Part shown: positions 37,522 through 49,627 of the stretch, in pieces
How the letters are laid out: every line of letters begins with the position of its first letter
Position numbering within the stretch: the stretch's first letter is position 1
Assembly: GCA_001630475.1 (NCBI GenBank)
Contig: KV419438.1
Span: 162,936-226,935, forward strand
Direction: 5' to 3'
Source: Sistotremastrum niveocremeum HHB9708
Lineage: Eukaryota; Basidiomycota; Agaricomycetes; Sistotremastrales; Sistotremastraceae
Length of the DNA: 64,000 bases
Notes under the pieces: generated by a model
Databases searched by the model: none
What the model saw: only the letters and a program-made list of their open reading frames with translations
What the model was told of the DNA's origin: nothing
Translations under genes and position numbers: made by a program

Positions 37522-40500
37522 GTTTGAATGTTGGAGAGGTGGTGGTGGTGAATGGTGGGAGAAGCGGTGATAAGTTACGCCACAAGCTGAGGATCTCTTA
37601 TACGCTGTTTGATTGGCTCAGGGTCCGAGCGGAACTCGAGGATCGGGATGCGCTGACTTGTTGGATGACATGCAATGCGGTCAATTTGGATCTCGGGGCA
37701 GATGCAGATAACCGCTCACCCTGACCGCCACATGAGCTCCAGAACGTCTAAAACTTACCATATTAGGTCATAACATCCTCTCGACTAAGTTATATCGGCC
37801 ACTATTAAAGCTTGATAGACCTAAGCGACCCCAAGCGACCTCCACAGAACATCGTCTCTCTTCGGAAAAGCTTATCGACCAATCCGCGCGTCAGGAGGAA
37901 GGTGAATCGCGAAGTTGCAAGCTCCGGAGAACCACTCGTTCTTCTGGCTAGGTCAGGAGAAGCATTCCGGCAGCCTTGCCGGGAGGAACCATAAAAGGTT
38001 CCAATACCAAATTGCACCCTCGAATCTACGACGTGCCCTGTCAGAAGCTACAGATGCAGGGGCAAGTCGTGCGGCGGACCTTGGTCGACGAGCAATTCGC
38101 TCCATATTGGGCTGATCGACTGGCTGGCGCCTGTGAACGTTTCTTCGAGCTCACATTGTGGCACAGGAGTCTGATCCTAGTAACAACCCCAGAACCGGAG
38201 CATGCAGGTTCGGTGAAAATGATGATCGTGTCTGGGGCAGGATGTCATGCCAGTGGAAAGAGGTCGACCCTGCGGTCCACGGATTGCGCGTATTTATCCG
38301 AAATTAATTTGACGACCTTGGAGAATAGATAATCCGCTGAGCCATCTCGATAGTATACTTTTGACTGTTACACTTTGATCTCAATTCGATGGTCAGAAGC
38401 AGATTAGGAATATAGCTGCAGTGTGGGACGCACGCCAAGGGTCCGGCTGATCCGTTACGCCACCTCCACGTCCTTGGGAATATATCAATTAGGTCGTTTG
38501 CTGACGGATTTGATGATCGAGGTTGAGTTCTTTAATGAGCCATAGACGCGTGCATCCAAGTGGTCAAGTTCCAATCGAGCAGTGATTCAGTTAATAGCTT
38601 GCGTCAGAACTAGAAAGAGAATGTTCCGCTCTAAATCCTGGATCGATTTGAGTCAGAAAGAAACCGATGGGAAGCCAATTCGCTGTACAGCGTGAGCGAG
38701 ATAGGAATAGTTATCAGGCCCTCGACTCGGTCAAACTCTGCTTTACTGCGTACCTATCATGACGAGATAGCCAATGGAGATCTGCGATCCGCCATTTCAG
38801 AGCGCATTGGAGGGAATTCAACCAGAAGATAAGGCTGTCTTAAGTGTTCTCAGTGTTCAAACAAAGTTTGCAATAAACGTAGGTGTAAACCGGGAGGCTG
38901 TCAGCTAGTCTTCGACGTCTTCTAAATAGAAATGGATATTGGCACTTGACACAAATCAAGCACTAGAAAGATGCAACAGAGACTATCAGTTGACAAATCC
39001 GCAACTCCAGGTAAAACACTTCCTCAAGCAACGGGGAACAGTGGATCAGAGACAAGATCAGCAATGTGAAGTATATTCACGACGCCGTGAAAGAGATCAA
39101 GAATATTATTCGAGAATGCCATGAAGCAACAGAGGACAAAAGAGGAGAGAGGGAGATAAGCATCGGCGCCATCAACAACCGAATCTGAGTTGCGAGCGCC
39201 TACAAAGTGGGAAAAGATCCAAGTACGACCACCCCTTTTCACACTGAGCTCACAAAGCGCCCTCAACAGACCTTTCGAAAGCGCTGTCCAACGCAGAGAG
39301 AAGTACATCCTCTGAGGTTCCTAGAAGGCGAAGCAGGATTAGCAGCTGTAGCTGGGACACCTGTGAATCGTTATCCGGGATTATCAGATTCATTGTTAAA
39401 AGGTCTATGCGAGGAAATGGAACACACGACGGTTCGCAACTGATTGCAAAGTAATGATACCACGGAAGCGAATAAAAAACGTGACACTTGTCCAGATGAT
39501 CGTCGAGATGAGCGGATCGTACAAGAGCGTCTTGACTCGAAAGCGCTGCTCGGTCTAGTCTCTGCAGTGTTGACGTAAAGCGGCGAAAATGCATGCTGTA
39601 AGATAGAGCAGAGATGACTGCTTCCGTGTAATCTTGTCTCATGGGGTGTAATGAGTTAACGATCCAGCGCTCCGCTTCAAGAGTTCGGGATGTTCATCAG
39701 CGTTCATCTGCTTTGCACACGTTCTTCGACCAAAAATGCACCTAGCGCGAAACAGGGCCCGGGGCTCACGACGCCATATGCACCTCTCTAACCTCCCTAA
39801 TCCATGCCGTCGTCTAGAAGAAATGCGGGTATTTGGAGGCAGAAACGTTGGGGACAACTTGTCAATGCTCAACTTGAAAGAAAGATCGCAAATCACGTGC
39901 ATCAATGACTCTTTCTTTTTTACCGCGCTTGGCCATTGCGCTCAGGCCATTGCTACCTGGGCACGGATGAAGGTTAGCAATCTATGCTGAATGCCGAAGG
40001 GATGATGTAGGAACGGTGAAAACTCACTTATTCTTATTGCATAGGGCCTATTTTCGAATGCGTCGATGTAGCTGAAAATCGGACAAAATCTTCGAGTTGA
40101 TAGTGACCTTTGTCAGTACATTTCACGGCTTCCCAAGTCTCCGGATCTTGATTGAGCTATGGATAAGCATCGAGACTATCAGAATGGTTTCGGATCATCT
40201 TGGGGACGGACCCAAAAGTGAAGCGGGTCCATACTGCACTGTAGGCACCCTTCAAGCGATTTTGAGCTTATGGATATTGATCAACTAGCTACGCAGTGAG
40301 AGAAGAACTTAACTCCTAACTGATTATGGGATCGGTACTGATGGCCTTGGTTATCGTTCCTTCGTCTTCCTGGATCTCGTGAATGAGAAGTCTGGTGTGA
40401 GTTCATTATACGGCCAAGGACTCTGGCCATCCTTACCGATGATTCAGAGGAAGGTGTTAGAGGCATAAACGTGATGAATGTGGCTGGGAAAACCAGTCAA

Positions 40501-43177
40501 GTTTGCAACGAAAGTCAGCCGATTAGTCTTGCGACGGAGAGAGGGCATAGTGAAGGCTCTCAGTCCTCCCGGCCGCATTTTGGAGCAAAGTTCCTTGATG
40601 GCTCTATGACGAAAATATTATAGGGACCGTGGCTTTCTAGCAGAAAGGCTCGAAGCGACTGTACGGGGGACGAATGTGATTCGTGATTCTTGAAGCTCTC
40701 GTTCCTCAGCGCTCCAAAATGATAGAGAGATTGAAGTGGTCACAGGAGATGACAAGCAATTCCATGGCATCGTGGAGATGTAGTGTCCCCAGACTTTATC
40801 GCAGAGTTCCCTTTACAGAAGGTGAATCAGGACGTCGCCATAGATGTTCGGCGTGTCGAACAGTTTGTGTGTCGGCATACAGACTTTTTCGTCAGTCACT
40901 CAATTTCTTCCAATCCACAGATGGAAAAGATCCGAAGCTTGAATACGGCTGACGCCAGTCGAGAAGGGTGTATCGACAGTTGTAAAAAAGTCACTCAAAA
41001 AATGTAGGTGCCCTTCTCAGTCTCAAACTGTCGTCTTCAGTTCACGGTCTCTTTTGGCAGACATTTTGACTATAGGAGACCCATTTGGGAGATTTATCGT
41101 GATATAGTAGGTATTGTTCTGCGCGAAGACAAGCCGGGCAATTTTTCCAAGCCACTAATTTCGTTTAACCCTTCGCCATTGCCCGGAGGTGCGTGTGAAC
41201 ATTGGTTCGAGATCAATTTCGCTGACCTTCATAATTACGTCCGCAATTCTGTCGCGGGGGTGTGACAATTTCCGCCGCCTCACCTGCGGAAGTTCGGACA
41301 GCTTTCCGAAGACATCTCCATGGCCAGCACGTCCCGTCTCCTATCATCGATATTCTATATCTCCCAAGATGGGTAGGTTGTGCGCATCCTGCATCCCATT
41401 AGGTCTGGCCGACATCAGGTGTCAGGCACAGACGCGGCGATGAAGGAAGGGTGTTCTGTATCCCTGGGGACGAAGATCTTCCGATAAAAGTTTTCCGTGG
41501 AATCCGTGCAACCCCATAAGGGCATACTCTCGATGAACCTTACTCCCTTCTTCTTCTACATTCGTCATAATATCATTCCGCCGTCATCCTTTCGCCAACA
41601 CCCGAGAAAAAAAAGAAGCTACGGCGTGCGTATTGCAAGGCGCTTGGGATAAGTCCCTTAGCTTGGTATTGGTCTTTCTTATCGTTTCAATTGGACCAAA
41701 CGATGGTCACTGACGTGGTTTATCAGCAGAATTTTTTATTTGGTTGCAGCATCTCGGCAATCACCAACTTCTCTCGCATCAATGACATTCTCCTCCGAGC
41801 TTTCTGTTCCCTGCACTAGCCTCTTATCTTCTGGTAGCACTACTGGATAAGTTGCCTCGTCGATCCTCCACTCAGACATCCGTTGAAATCAACGTGACTC
41901 TTTTTTTGCCCTGGGTCCGTGAGCGTGCCACCTCGAACTTGCCGACCCACTTTCCTGCCCAGTAAAATAGCTCCGTGGCCATTCATGCCCTCCCTCTGTC
42001 TCCAGTAGCATGGAGAAACACGAACATGTTATCCACTCGATGCCCGAAGGGCGTGAGCAAATGTCTTGGTCTAGGTTCTGCCGATCTCAGGAACTGATCA
42101 CGCTTATCGCGTCGCGAGCCGAATAAGGTTATGCCTAAATCCGTATAGAGTCAGCGCCAAAGTCTCATATGGTCTGCTGCTCTTTCCGGGAAACACACAT
42201 CGCGCCGGCAATGGTGCGGTCTCGTGGGTTCACCACTCATGAGCCTAGTTTCTGAATTGGACCAACCCGATATGTGTCGTGCTGACCTCGCTGTAGATCA
42301 GAGGCGTCTCACGCTCGAACGATACTCACTTGCCTGTGTAATCAATGTAATCGAGCTGCATCAAGTGGTCAGAGACCTCCAATTCGGAATTTAATCGCGA
42401 GTCTCTTTCCTTGTCCTTGCTCTTGGAATGCCTTGTCTACTGTCCTGTCTGCTTTCTACCATAAGAGATATTGCGGCAAGCTTTATCACTGCATCCTGTA
42501 ATGACCATCAATGTTCTCTTGACTGGGTGATGACCTGGTATAATCTGAGTCGTACTGAGAGCAGCACGTGTCTCCTGGGCGTGGGTGTTTTTTTTGTGAG
42601 AATGAGCGACAAGAGTCAGTAGAATATCAAGACATTTTTCCACGTGCTATTGAATCAGCTGTGCTGGTTTCTTTCGAAAATCGGGGAAGGACTTTACGTA
42701 ATATTTTGGCTCAGAGTTTGCGAACGTTCCCGTCTTGTTCGAACTCCGCGCATGTGCTGACTCAGCTCACCTCCCGTCCGCTCACGACCATTGCTCACGA
42801 CGAATCTTGCGACGAATGCGATATGTCGTTCGGGCCATTCAGTCCTATATCATGTGCATTCAAGCTAGCAGATGCACTCAAGGATTTCACAATACCCGTT
42901 TCAATGGCCATATGGATCACAGCTTCAAAAGCATATGTGAAGCGTCTGGGTTCAATGCCACCTTCGCAACCGTAACCGCGTAGCCATTTCAACCCATATC
43001 TTTGTCCTCTGCTGCACAATGGAAAGCATGGCTGGCTATACAAGTCAACCTAGTGAACTACTCTATCAGTGTCTGCCTTGCGCCGACACCGCGACACCGC
43101 ATGTACCATGAAGCGAGGAGAGATATAGGGACCTCTGCTGTTGAAGTGGGCTCTCATGTATCTAGCTCTGGTCCTCG
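37522..43177. other. 5.6-kb region without a complete gene
   Basis: No complete gene model could be built. Between 41.44 and 42.43 kb there is not even a 60-codon frame. One charged open stretch stands out at 39012-39188 on the plus strand ('WIRDKISNVKYIHDAVKEIK' and onward to 'ISIGAINNRI'), which reads like a helical protein fragment. ORFs at 40683-41443 are not supported. No transposase, inverted-repeat element or RNA gene was recognised. Decayed or very intron-rich genes could be hidden here. Confidence 0.35.
39012..39188 (+). pseudogene. charged helical coding fragment, possible gene relic
   Basis: An open frame of about 58 codons ends at a TGA at 39186. Its Lys/Glu/Ile-rich content ('HDAVKEIKNIIRECHEATED') looks like an amphipathic helix rather than random translation. 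No start codon or flanking exon could be joined with confidence, and a competing frame is also open here. It resembles helical N-terminal regions of large fungal signalling proteins, but the family cannot be named. Confidence 0.25.
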
Positions 43178-44631
43178 ATGGGTATCAGGTCCATTGCGTT
43201 GTGTAACTTGCTTGGGATATGGTGAGTTCTCGATCTTTGTCAGTCAACGTCCAGAGTTAATGGATTTACAGGCTGGAATCGATAATTTATGGTGTCTATC
43301 TCTTGCTATTCCTCGTCACTGTATATCGCATCATCCTTCGCCACCGCGTACCCATATCAACTTCCAGCCCTTCACCCGCCGCGATAACGGTTCTCCTCCT
43401 CACTCTCTTCGCCGCATCGACCCTGCACCACGCCATCTCCCTTAAAATGCTGATCGAAGCGTTCATCTCGACGAGACCCAAGAACGTCGCTAAACTGAGC
43501 GGTGTTCATTACGCGGACCTGTATTTTGCGGATGCTCAAAATCCCTTGGACGTGTGGCGGAACTGGATCCTTCTAGGAATGTTGGTAGTAGGAAATGGTT
43601 TCCTTGTAAGTGAAGTTATCTGACTATCCTGAAATTTCCTAATCAATTCGATTTAGATATACTCTTGTTTCCATGTATGGAACAGAAGCTATTGGATCTC
43701 CTTGATACCCACAGTCCTGTTGGCTGGCACATTAGGTTCGTTTGAACAACCACGGTACACGTACCTCTGATGTATTCTGAGCCACGTATTTCAGTCGCCG
43801 GAACATTCACTATTCATCTTCTCCTTCAAACGCCTTCACCCGTATCGAGACCGCACGCCTCTCCCTTCGTCCCAGCTCCTAATCATCAAGGCAGCGGCCA
43901 TCACGGCCACGAGTTCCACAAACGTTACACTTGGTACACCGTGTACTTTGTCTTATCTTTCGCAACGAATGTCGTCATCTCCTTTCTGCTGGTTTTGGGA
44001 GGCATCTATCTCTTGGTTCCTGAACCACAGCCGAAGTTCCCTGACGCTCGAAAATTATACGAGTCAAATTGCACGCTCGCGACTCCTCCTTCAACCTCTT
44101 ACTTTCTAAGTCTTCTTCGATTAATCTCTGTGAGCCCTTCCCAGTCCTTGGTTCCTTGTCGTCTGACGTCCGGATTAGGCCTCCGCTTCGCTATACCCCA
44201 TAGCCACCTTAGCCGTTCTTCTTCTATTCGTACTGAAGTCGAACGCACTCACTATCCCTTTGACAATTCTCCCTCAATTACTTGCGCTCGTATCGACTCA
44301 TATCATCACACTCCTGTATGAGCCCCAGCTTCCTACTGATCTCGAGACCGGAATCGGCATGTCCGCCCAAAAGTCAACCATACCGGATGCACCAGATCTA
44401 CCACCCGCCTCATCCAGTCCTTTCTATTCATTGCGCAACCTCCCCGGAACCCTTCGCGTTCCAAGCGCATCCATTCCTTCTGATAGCCTCGTCAGGCGTC
44501 CGATGCTCGCACCATCTTTTGCGCGAATATCGCAAAATTCTGTGACTCTTCACGGCAGACCGCATCATTATCATTATGTAACTGCCAAAGCATTGCGAAG
44601 TTTTCACCCGCCTTTGCCTCATGCGGGCTAG
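43178..44631 (+). CDS. multi-pass membrane protein, unknown family
   Basis: Five-exon model of 414 aa; exons 43178-43221, 43272-43605, 43657-43735, 43795-44129 and 44179-44631 sum to 1245 nt with matched phases. About seven hydrophobic spans are visible: 'IALCNLLGIWLESIIYGVYL' running on into 'LLFLVTVYRIIL', 'AAITVLLLTLFAASTLHHAI', 'WILLGMLVVGNGFL', 'ISLIPTVLLAGTLVAGTFTI', 'YTVYFVLSFATNVVISFLLV', 'SLYPIATLAVLLLFVL' and 'LTILPQLLALVSTHIITLLY'. A cytosolic-type tail of about 100 residues, Pro/Ser/His-rich, follows. This 7-span layout with a polar tail is typical of expanded basidiomycete membrane families of unknown function; some resemble GPCRs in topology only. The start could lie further upstream if another exon exists. 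Function unknown. Confidence 0.75.
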
Positions 44632-45417
44632 TACTTAGTTTAGTCCCGACAGCGGCTGTCAATTCTCTATCGAAGAGATTTCGATCCAGCTTCTTAGACG
44701 GGCTTTGGATCGTTCTCTCCCATCACATCAGAATGTTCTATCATACAGTGACTTTGACAGTCAGCGTTAACGTTGTTAAAATCATTGTCTGTTTCCGCTC
44801 AAGTCTCAATGGAGCGCTTCGAGTATTACGAAACTTGAAGTTTTCTTGAAACAGTACAAGGCGTTCCGTATTCGTAGTTCTTGTTTCCATAGATTGCAAT
44901 GGGAGTTACACGCAACTGACATTTGCTTCCATGATCGAGCGCCCTTGGCAACTGACACATGACATGTGCCTTGATCCAAGTGTGGCTTGGTGGGTGCAAA
45001 TTCGATCTCCGACACCAGGCACAGTTTCCCTCGCCGTCCCAAAGAAATGATTCTCCTAGCTCGACACTCGCCCGGAATGACAGCTGAATTATCCCACGGA
45101 TGATTCTGCTCCTCTAGCGGCTGTCATTAGTAACATGGAGCCCTCGGATTCCGAGCGAACATCGCAATCTCGGTTTACCACCAACAACCCTGTTGGTACA
45201 ACAGAGGTACGACATCGTCTTATTGTAAGAGCGACCTGTTTGGCCCTGATGCTTACCTCAACATAGGTTCCGTTGATCGCAGGGATGCTCTTTTGCCCTT
45301 GTAGTCGGCATGGCGAAGTGCAGGGCTCTTTCACTCAAATGCGCGAACGAAACAGTTCAGAAACCTCCGTTATAGCCCTTGCTATCACGACTACAGCCCC
45401 ACATCTAACTATCCTCC
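44632..45417. other. spacer upstream of kinase-TPR gene
   Basis: No gene is seen. An ATG at 45135 ('MEPSDSERTSQSR') begins a short frame that could be a 5' leader ORF or an unplaced exon. It is not called. Confidence 0.35.
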
Positions 45418-47676
45418 ATGTCTAATCCCCTCCCTGCGCACGTACAGCAAGATTTCCTTGACCCACGCCATGAATCCTGGTTTGATGTCCAAGACCTCAC
45501 CAACTTGATTACCTACCGAGACGAAAGGGATCAACCCGTGCTGATGGGCGGAAGTGCCGATATCTACCAGGCTGAGCTGAGAGGCCAGCCCGTAGCTGTC
45601 AAAGTAATGCGTATCACTGTAACGAACGAGAATGAGAAGAAAGAGCTAGAAAGGGTACGTTCTCTAGATGAATCACGTTGTTGAGAGCAGTTTCGAGTTC
45701 TGACCACTGCCTTCCAGAAAATCCGGCGAGAAGTTAGAATATGGTCCAATATACATCATAAGAATATCCTTCCTTTCTTGGGCATATGTTTCTTCCGCGG
45801 TAGAGACGGCTCGTCGAATGGCGAATTTCCCTGGTTTTCGCTCGTCTCTCCTTGGATGAAAAATGGAACGGCGGGGAGGTATATCCGAGAGGTCAAGGGT
45901 GCGTGTGTGATAACAGTGGTGAGTCTTCTTCTGTCGCGAGTTCTCTGTGCTGATACCAATGCTCTACAGCTGCACGAGTTTCTTTCCGGCTTATCATTTC
46001 TACACCAGAACTCTGTCATTCATGGTGATCTTAAGCCGGTACGACTGCCCCGCCCTACATCCGTCTTAACGTATCTGAATGTTGCGCAACAGTCAAACAT
46101 ATTTATATCTGACGATGGTACTGCCATGCTAGCCGATTTCGGTTTATCAAGGTCTACTTGGGGAGGCTCCTTCGTTGCTACTCCGGGGCTGACCACCACA
46201 TCCACTGGCATAAAGGGTAGTTTGCGTTGGACCGCACCAGAACTATTGGAAAAGCCTAAGGCTACCCAAGCAAGCGATATGTGGGCCGTAGGATGCATAC
46301 TTCTCGTACGTCCTTTTGCCATATATTTTCCCTGCGATTCATTGACAGCGGGATAAGGAACTCGTCGGGTTAATGCCTCCGTACGGAGACTACCGCACAG
46401 AGTCTAACATTATCTATGCAATCTCATCTCACAAACTTCCCCATGAAGCCCCGGACCTATCAGCTGCCAACGATAGACTATCATATCATAACACTATGCG
46501 GTCATACAGCGTACATCTAGGCCCTGGGGTTTTCGACCGCTATCCGGGGCTGTGGGACTTATGTCTTCGATGTTGGTCAATCGACCCAGCCGCACGACCG
46601 CCTTGCTACAATGTCTACCAATTTCTGATGATGATTGAGTTTGTTTATCATCTGTTAGCCACTCTGGTTTACAACTGACTTTATGCAGCCAACCGGGTGT
46701 TTTCCGTAGGCGGGTTCCGTCCCAAAGCTTCAACGGCGCAAACAATGTGATAGTCGATGTCTTCCCGCTCTCTGGAGACAATCCGCCTTCCAACAGTCCA
46801 GGCAGCCAAGGCGAACAATCTGTCGAGGCCCCGTCGTCACTTCATTTTGTCACTCCATATTTTCAGTCACCTCTTTCCTCTCAAGCCAAACCTCACACAG
46901 CTTTCAAAGTCATCGCGCCATGGGAACACGCCTCGATCGTGACCGCAAGAGCTCAGTTTGATCACACTGAAAATGAGCTCGGCCAAAATCATCGAGAGAC
47001 TATTGCAGCCTTGGGAAGTCTAGCCAACGTGTATGCCCTTTTACAGAGATATGAAGAGGCAGAAAAATGCATGGCAAAGACTTTCGCTCGCGCTTGTGAA
47101 GTCTTAACAGAGGGTGATCCCCTTCGATTGAAGGTCCGGCATGACATGGTTGTCATCTTGCGAGGTATATGTGGTGGGAGGTCTCCCGATCGATATGCGG
47201 AAGCAGAAGCAAGCATTGCGGAAGTCATCAGAGACAGAATGCGGTACCTCGGCGAAGATCATGAAGACACTCTTCTCTCCTTACAGCTGCAGGCTCTCTT
47301 GATCTCGGGACAAGGGCGTTGGCAGGAGGCCGAACATCTCTTCGTGAAATTACTGGAGCGTTCCAAACGCGTCCTCGGCGAGGATTCTATCGTCCAGCTC
47401 CAAACCCAGCAGGCGCTAGTGGAGGTATTGAGAGCTCAAAAGCGTAATCAAGAAGCCGGGCCTCTGATTCTGGATATTCTAGGGAGAAGAAGTCGACTTT
47501 TGGGTGTAGATCATCCCGAAACCTTGCTAGCATTGCGTAGTCTGGCTGACAATCTTGTGTCGAAAGGTTTTGAAGCCGAAGCCCGTGCTTTGTACAGCGC
47601 CTCAAATAGCCGAGAGCTTGATCGGGAGGTGAAAAGGTTGCAGAACGAAAGCATGGACAGGTCAGCAACGAATTGA
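45418..47676 (+). CDS. protein kinase (TKL-like) fused to kinesin-light-chain-type TPR repeats
   Basis: Six-exon model of 665 aa; exons 45418-45654, 45718-45918, 45970-46038, 46093-46305, 46349-46638 and 46689-47676 sum to 1998 nt in frame, so kinase and TPR parts are one protein. The kinase domain (about residues 30-345) has 'GGSADIYQAELRGQPVAVKV' with the ATP-binding Lys, 'HKNILPFLGICFF', the catalytic loop 'IHGDLKPSNIFI' (HGD instead of HRD), 'ADFGLS' and 'GSLRWTAPELLE'. The C-terminal half contains TPRs of the kinesin-light-chain type with the recurring 'LGxxHxET' signature: 'LGQNHRETIAALGSLANVYA', 'LGEDHEDTLLSLQLQALLI', 'LGVDHPETLLALRSLADNLV'. The junction is a phase-2 intron. Probably a cytosolic signalling kinase whose TPRs bind a partner; the HGD loop may or may not reduce activity. 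Confidence 0.85.
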
Positions 47677-47808
47677 AGTCCTATCATGATTTCCTGACAA
47701 TCTGAATCGTATTGAATAAAACAATTCATCGAGAGTGTTCACGAGTATTATATAGAAATAACATTTAGTTGATACAAGACAGGGCGACAGCTTAGTATGA
47801 TAGTATTA

Positions 47809-49211
47809 CTACATGGTAACTTTATCCACACCAGTCGTATCCGTCACATAATTGTACCATTGCTCCCATCGGGCAAAACAGATATCTGTGCCTGGCTCTG
47901 GTTCACAAGTGATTATGCAAGCGTCGGATAAGTCAATTTCTTGCTTCAGCTCCGTAATCTGTTTCTCCAACGATTTCAGCATCGATACCGACGATACGTC
48001 CACCCCGATGAGGCTTATCGTGAGCTGGGTTCTGCTTTGTACGACCCTCCTCATCCAATATGATCTGCACAATGAAGCAAGATAGCGGGGCTCCATTGCA
48101 ATCCAAAGATGTTCGAGAGCGGGAAAATTCTCCTGATAGCACTCGTGGGGTGGTTCCGTGAGGGGCCAGCACAGACGAAGTCGTTTAACTCCTTGTGCGA
48201 TGGGATACTTTGCCCCTGGTTGATAGAGCCACGACTTTCGGTATGATAAATCGAGCTGGACATATTTGGGCATCGAATAGTTGATCCAGACGCTGAGAGC
48301 GCCTCCAAACTGAACGGTGGACTTAGCCGACAGGCCGATAAGATTTTTGCATTGATAAAGCCTTTTCCACACTTTATTCGCAATGTCTTCGGTGGGAGGT
48401 TTCTCGTCGTCCGAGTACGATAATGAGAGATATCGAACGGTCCGTTTATATTTTGAAGGAGTGTTCACAGCGAACGAGAGGGTTTTCGCGAAGCTGTTGA
48501 TTTTGACGTAGGTATAGAATTTCTCGACTGCGACAGCGTGCCAGTCTTTGCAGACCAACAGGGCAGCCAGGGGGTCATCGGGCTTTCCTGTGACGAGGTA
48601 TCGGACTATAGGATCCCAGACGTCGTAGGGCAAATGGATGGTGTAGCCAACATCGATTTCAGAGATGGGGCGAGTTCCCTGAGTCGGCGGGGATACTGTA
48701 CTGATACGACCGTAACATATCGTTACGGCCGAAATCAGGCCGCCCGTATCCGAAAACCGCGTTACGTAACGCGTTACGAGGCCCTTGTATGTTACGATTT
48801 TGGATTATCGGAAAACAGGTCCGGCCGCCCTAAAAGGCCCAAAAATTCCGGTTTCAGCACCCAGGGGCATCGTGGATAGATACAATATGTATATTAATAC
48901 TGTACAAATAATTGAATAAAATGCCTAAAGTCGGCCCGATGGGTATGTTAGACTGCGTTACGTAACGCGTAACACGGCCCTCATGTGTCGATTTGGTGGT
49001 TCCTGGGAAACGTAACGCGTAACGGCCGTATGTTACGGTCGTATGCGTACAGTAGACTCGACCTACACTCTGAGGCGCGCTGGACCAGGAACTGGAGCAA
49101 CGTCAGATGGTAGTGAGATATGAAGATATGGCTTTCATACTTCGGGGGCCACTTCGACCATTGATACTGACCACCGTTGGTCTGCTGATACACTGGTACT
49201 TGAACGATACG
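47809..49211 (-). CDS. F-box-like protein gene split by a MITE
   Basis: The 3' part (47809-48693) encodes an F-box-like start 'LPYDVWDPIVRYLV', 'LAALLVCKDWHAVAVEKFY', and a C-terminal region with leucine-rich segments ('GVKRLRLCWPL', 'FPALEHLWIAM') ending 'WYNYVTDTTGVDKVTM'. No ATG precedes the F-box in this frame. A 357-bp MITE sits at 48696-49052. On its far side the same frame continues ('QWSKWPPKYESHIFISHYHL', 'LLQFLVQRASECRSS') and removing the MITE plus one TA gives a continuous frame with no stop. So the element most likely landed in a coding exon; the gene may now be broken, or the element may be spliced out. The true start lies upstream of 49211 and is unresolved; an ATG at 49350 ('MSFSFLTADALTS') is a candidate. 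F-box proteins target substrates to SCF ubiquitin ligases. Confidence 0.7.
48696..49052. mobile_element. 357-bp MITE with TA target duplication
   Basis: The ends are inverted repeats sharing CTGTAC, two mismatched bases, then ATACGACCGTAACATA. The element is flanked by TA on both sides (48694-48695 and 49053-49054), as in Tc1/mariner-type insertions. The interior repeats a palindromic motif, GCGTTACGTAACGC, at 48759 and 48955, and a related copy near 49011. It has no coding capacity. It lies inside the F-box gene frame described separately. Confidence 0.82.
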
Positions 49212-49627
49212 GAAAAAATAGGTGAGAGATAATCGGTGTTATCGGCAACTTATCGCATTCCGAAGCCGAGATAAGCGCTCACAGCTTGAAAGAAATAGCT
49301 TGGAGATTGCCAGAGGTCAGCGCATCAGCAGTCAAAAAGGAGAAAGACATGAAGTTTATATGGTGACCAATGCTTATTTGACTATATATAGTGGAAGAGC
49401 ACAGTTGATTCGGATTAAATAAGGAAAGGTACAGGTCAGGGAAGAATTTCGTGCGGATGGTGGAACAATGCAAGGTGGTAAATAAGAACAGCACATGAAC
49501 ATCACAGCAGAAGCGCGAATATGGCATCAAAATGAAGCATCAATAGATAGTCATGCTATTCCGTGATCTCGTATAAGTGACTAAATATCACATGAGATTT
49601 AGATGCCACAGCAAGGAGCAAGATTAC
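49212..49627. other. spacer between F-box gene and SWIB gene
   Basis: Possibly the 5' end of the F-box gene (ATG at 49350) and the 3' flank of the SWIB gene. Nothing else is recognised. Confidence 0.35.

Noticed and set aside
36752-37570. 272-codon plus-strand ORF
   Set aside because: Low-complexity shadow of the antisense small gene at 37050-37521, whose splicing and content are protein-like.
48538-48879. 113-codon plus-strand ORF across the MITE edge
   Set aside because: Runs through the inverted repeat and antisense to the F-box gene; no protein-like pattern.
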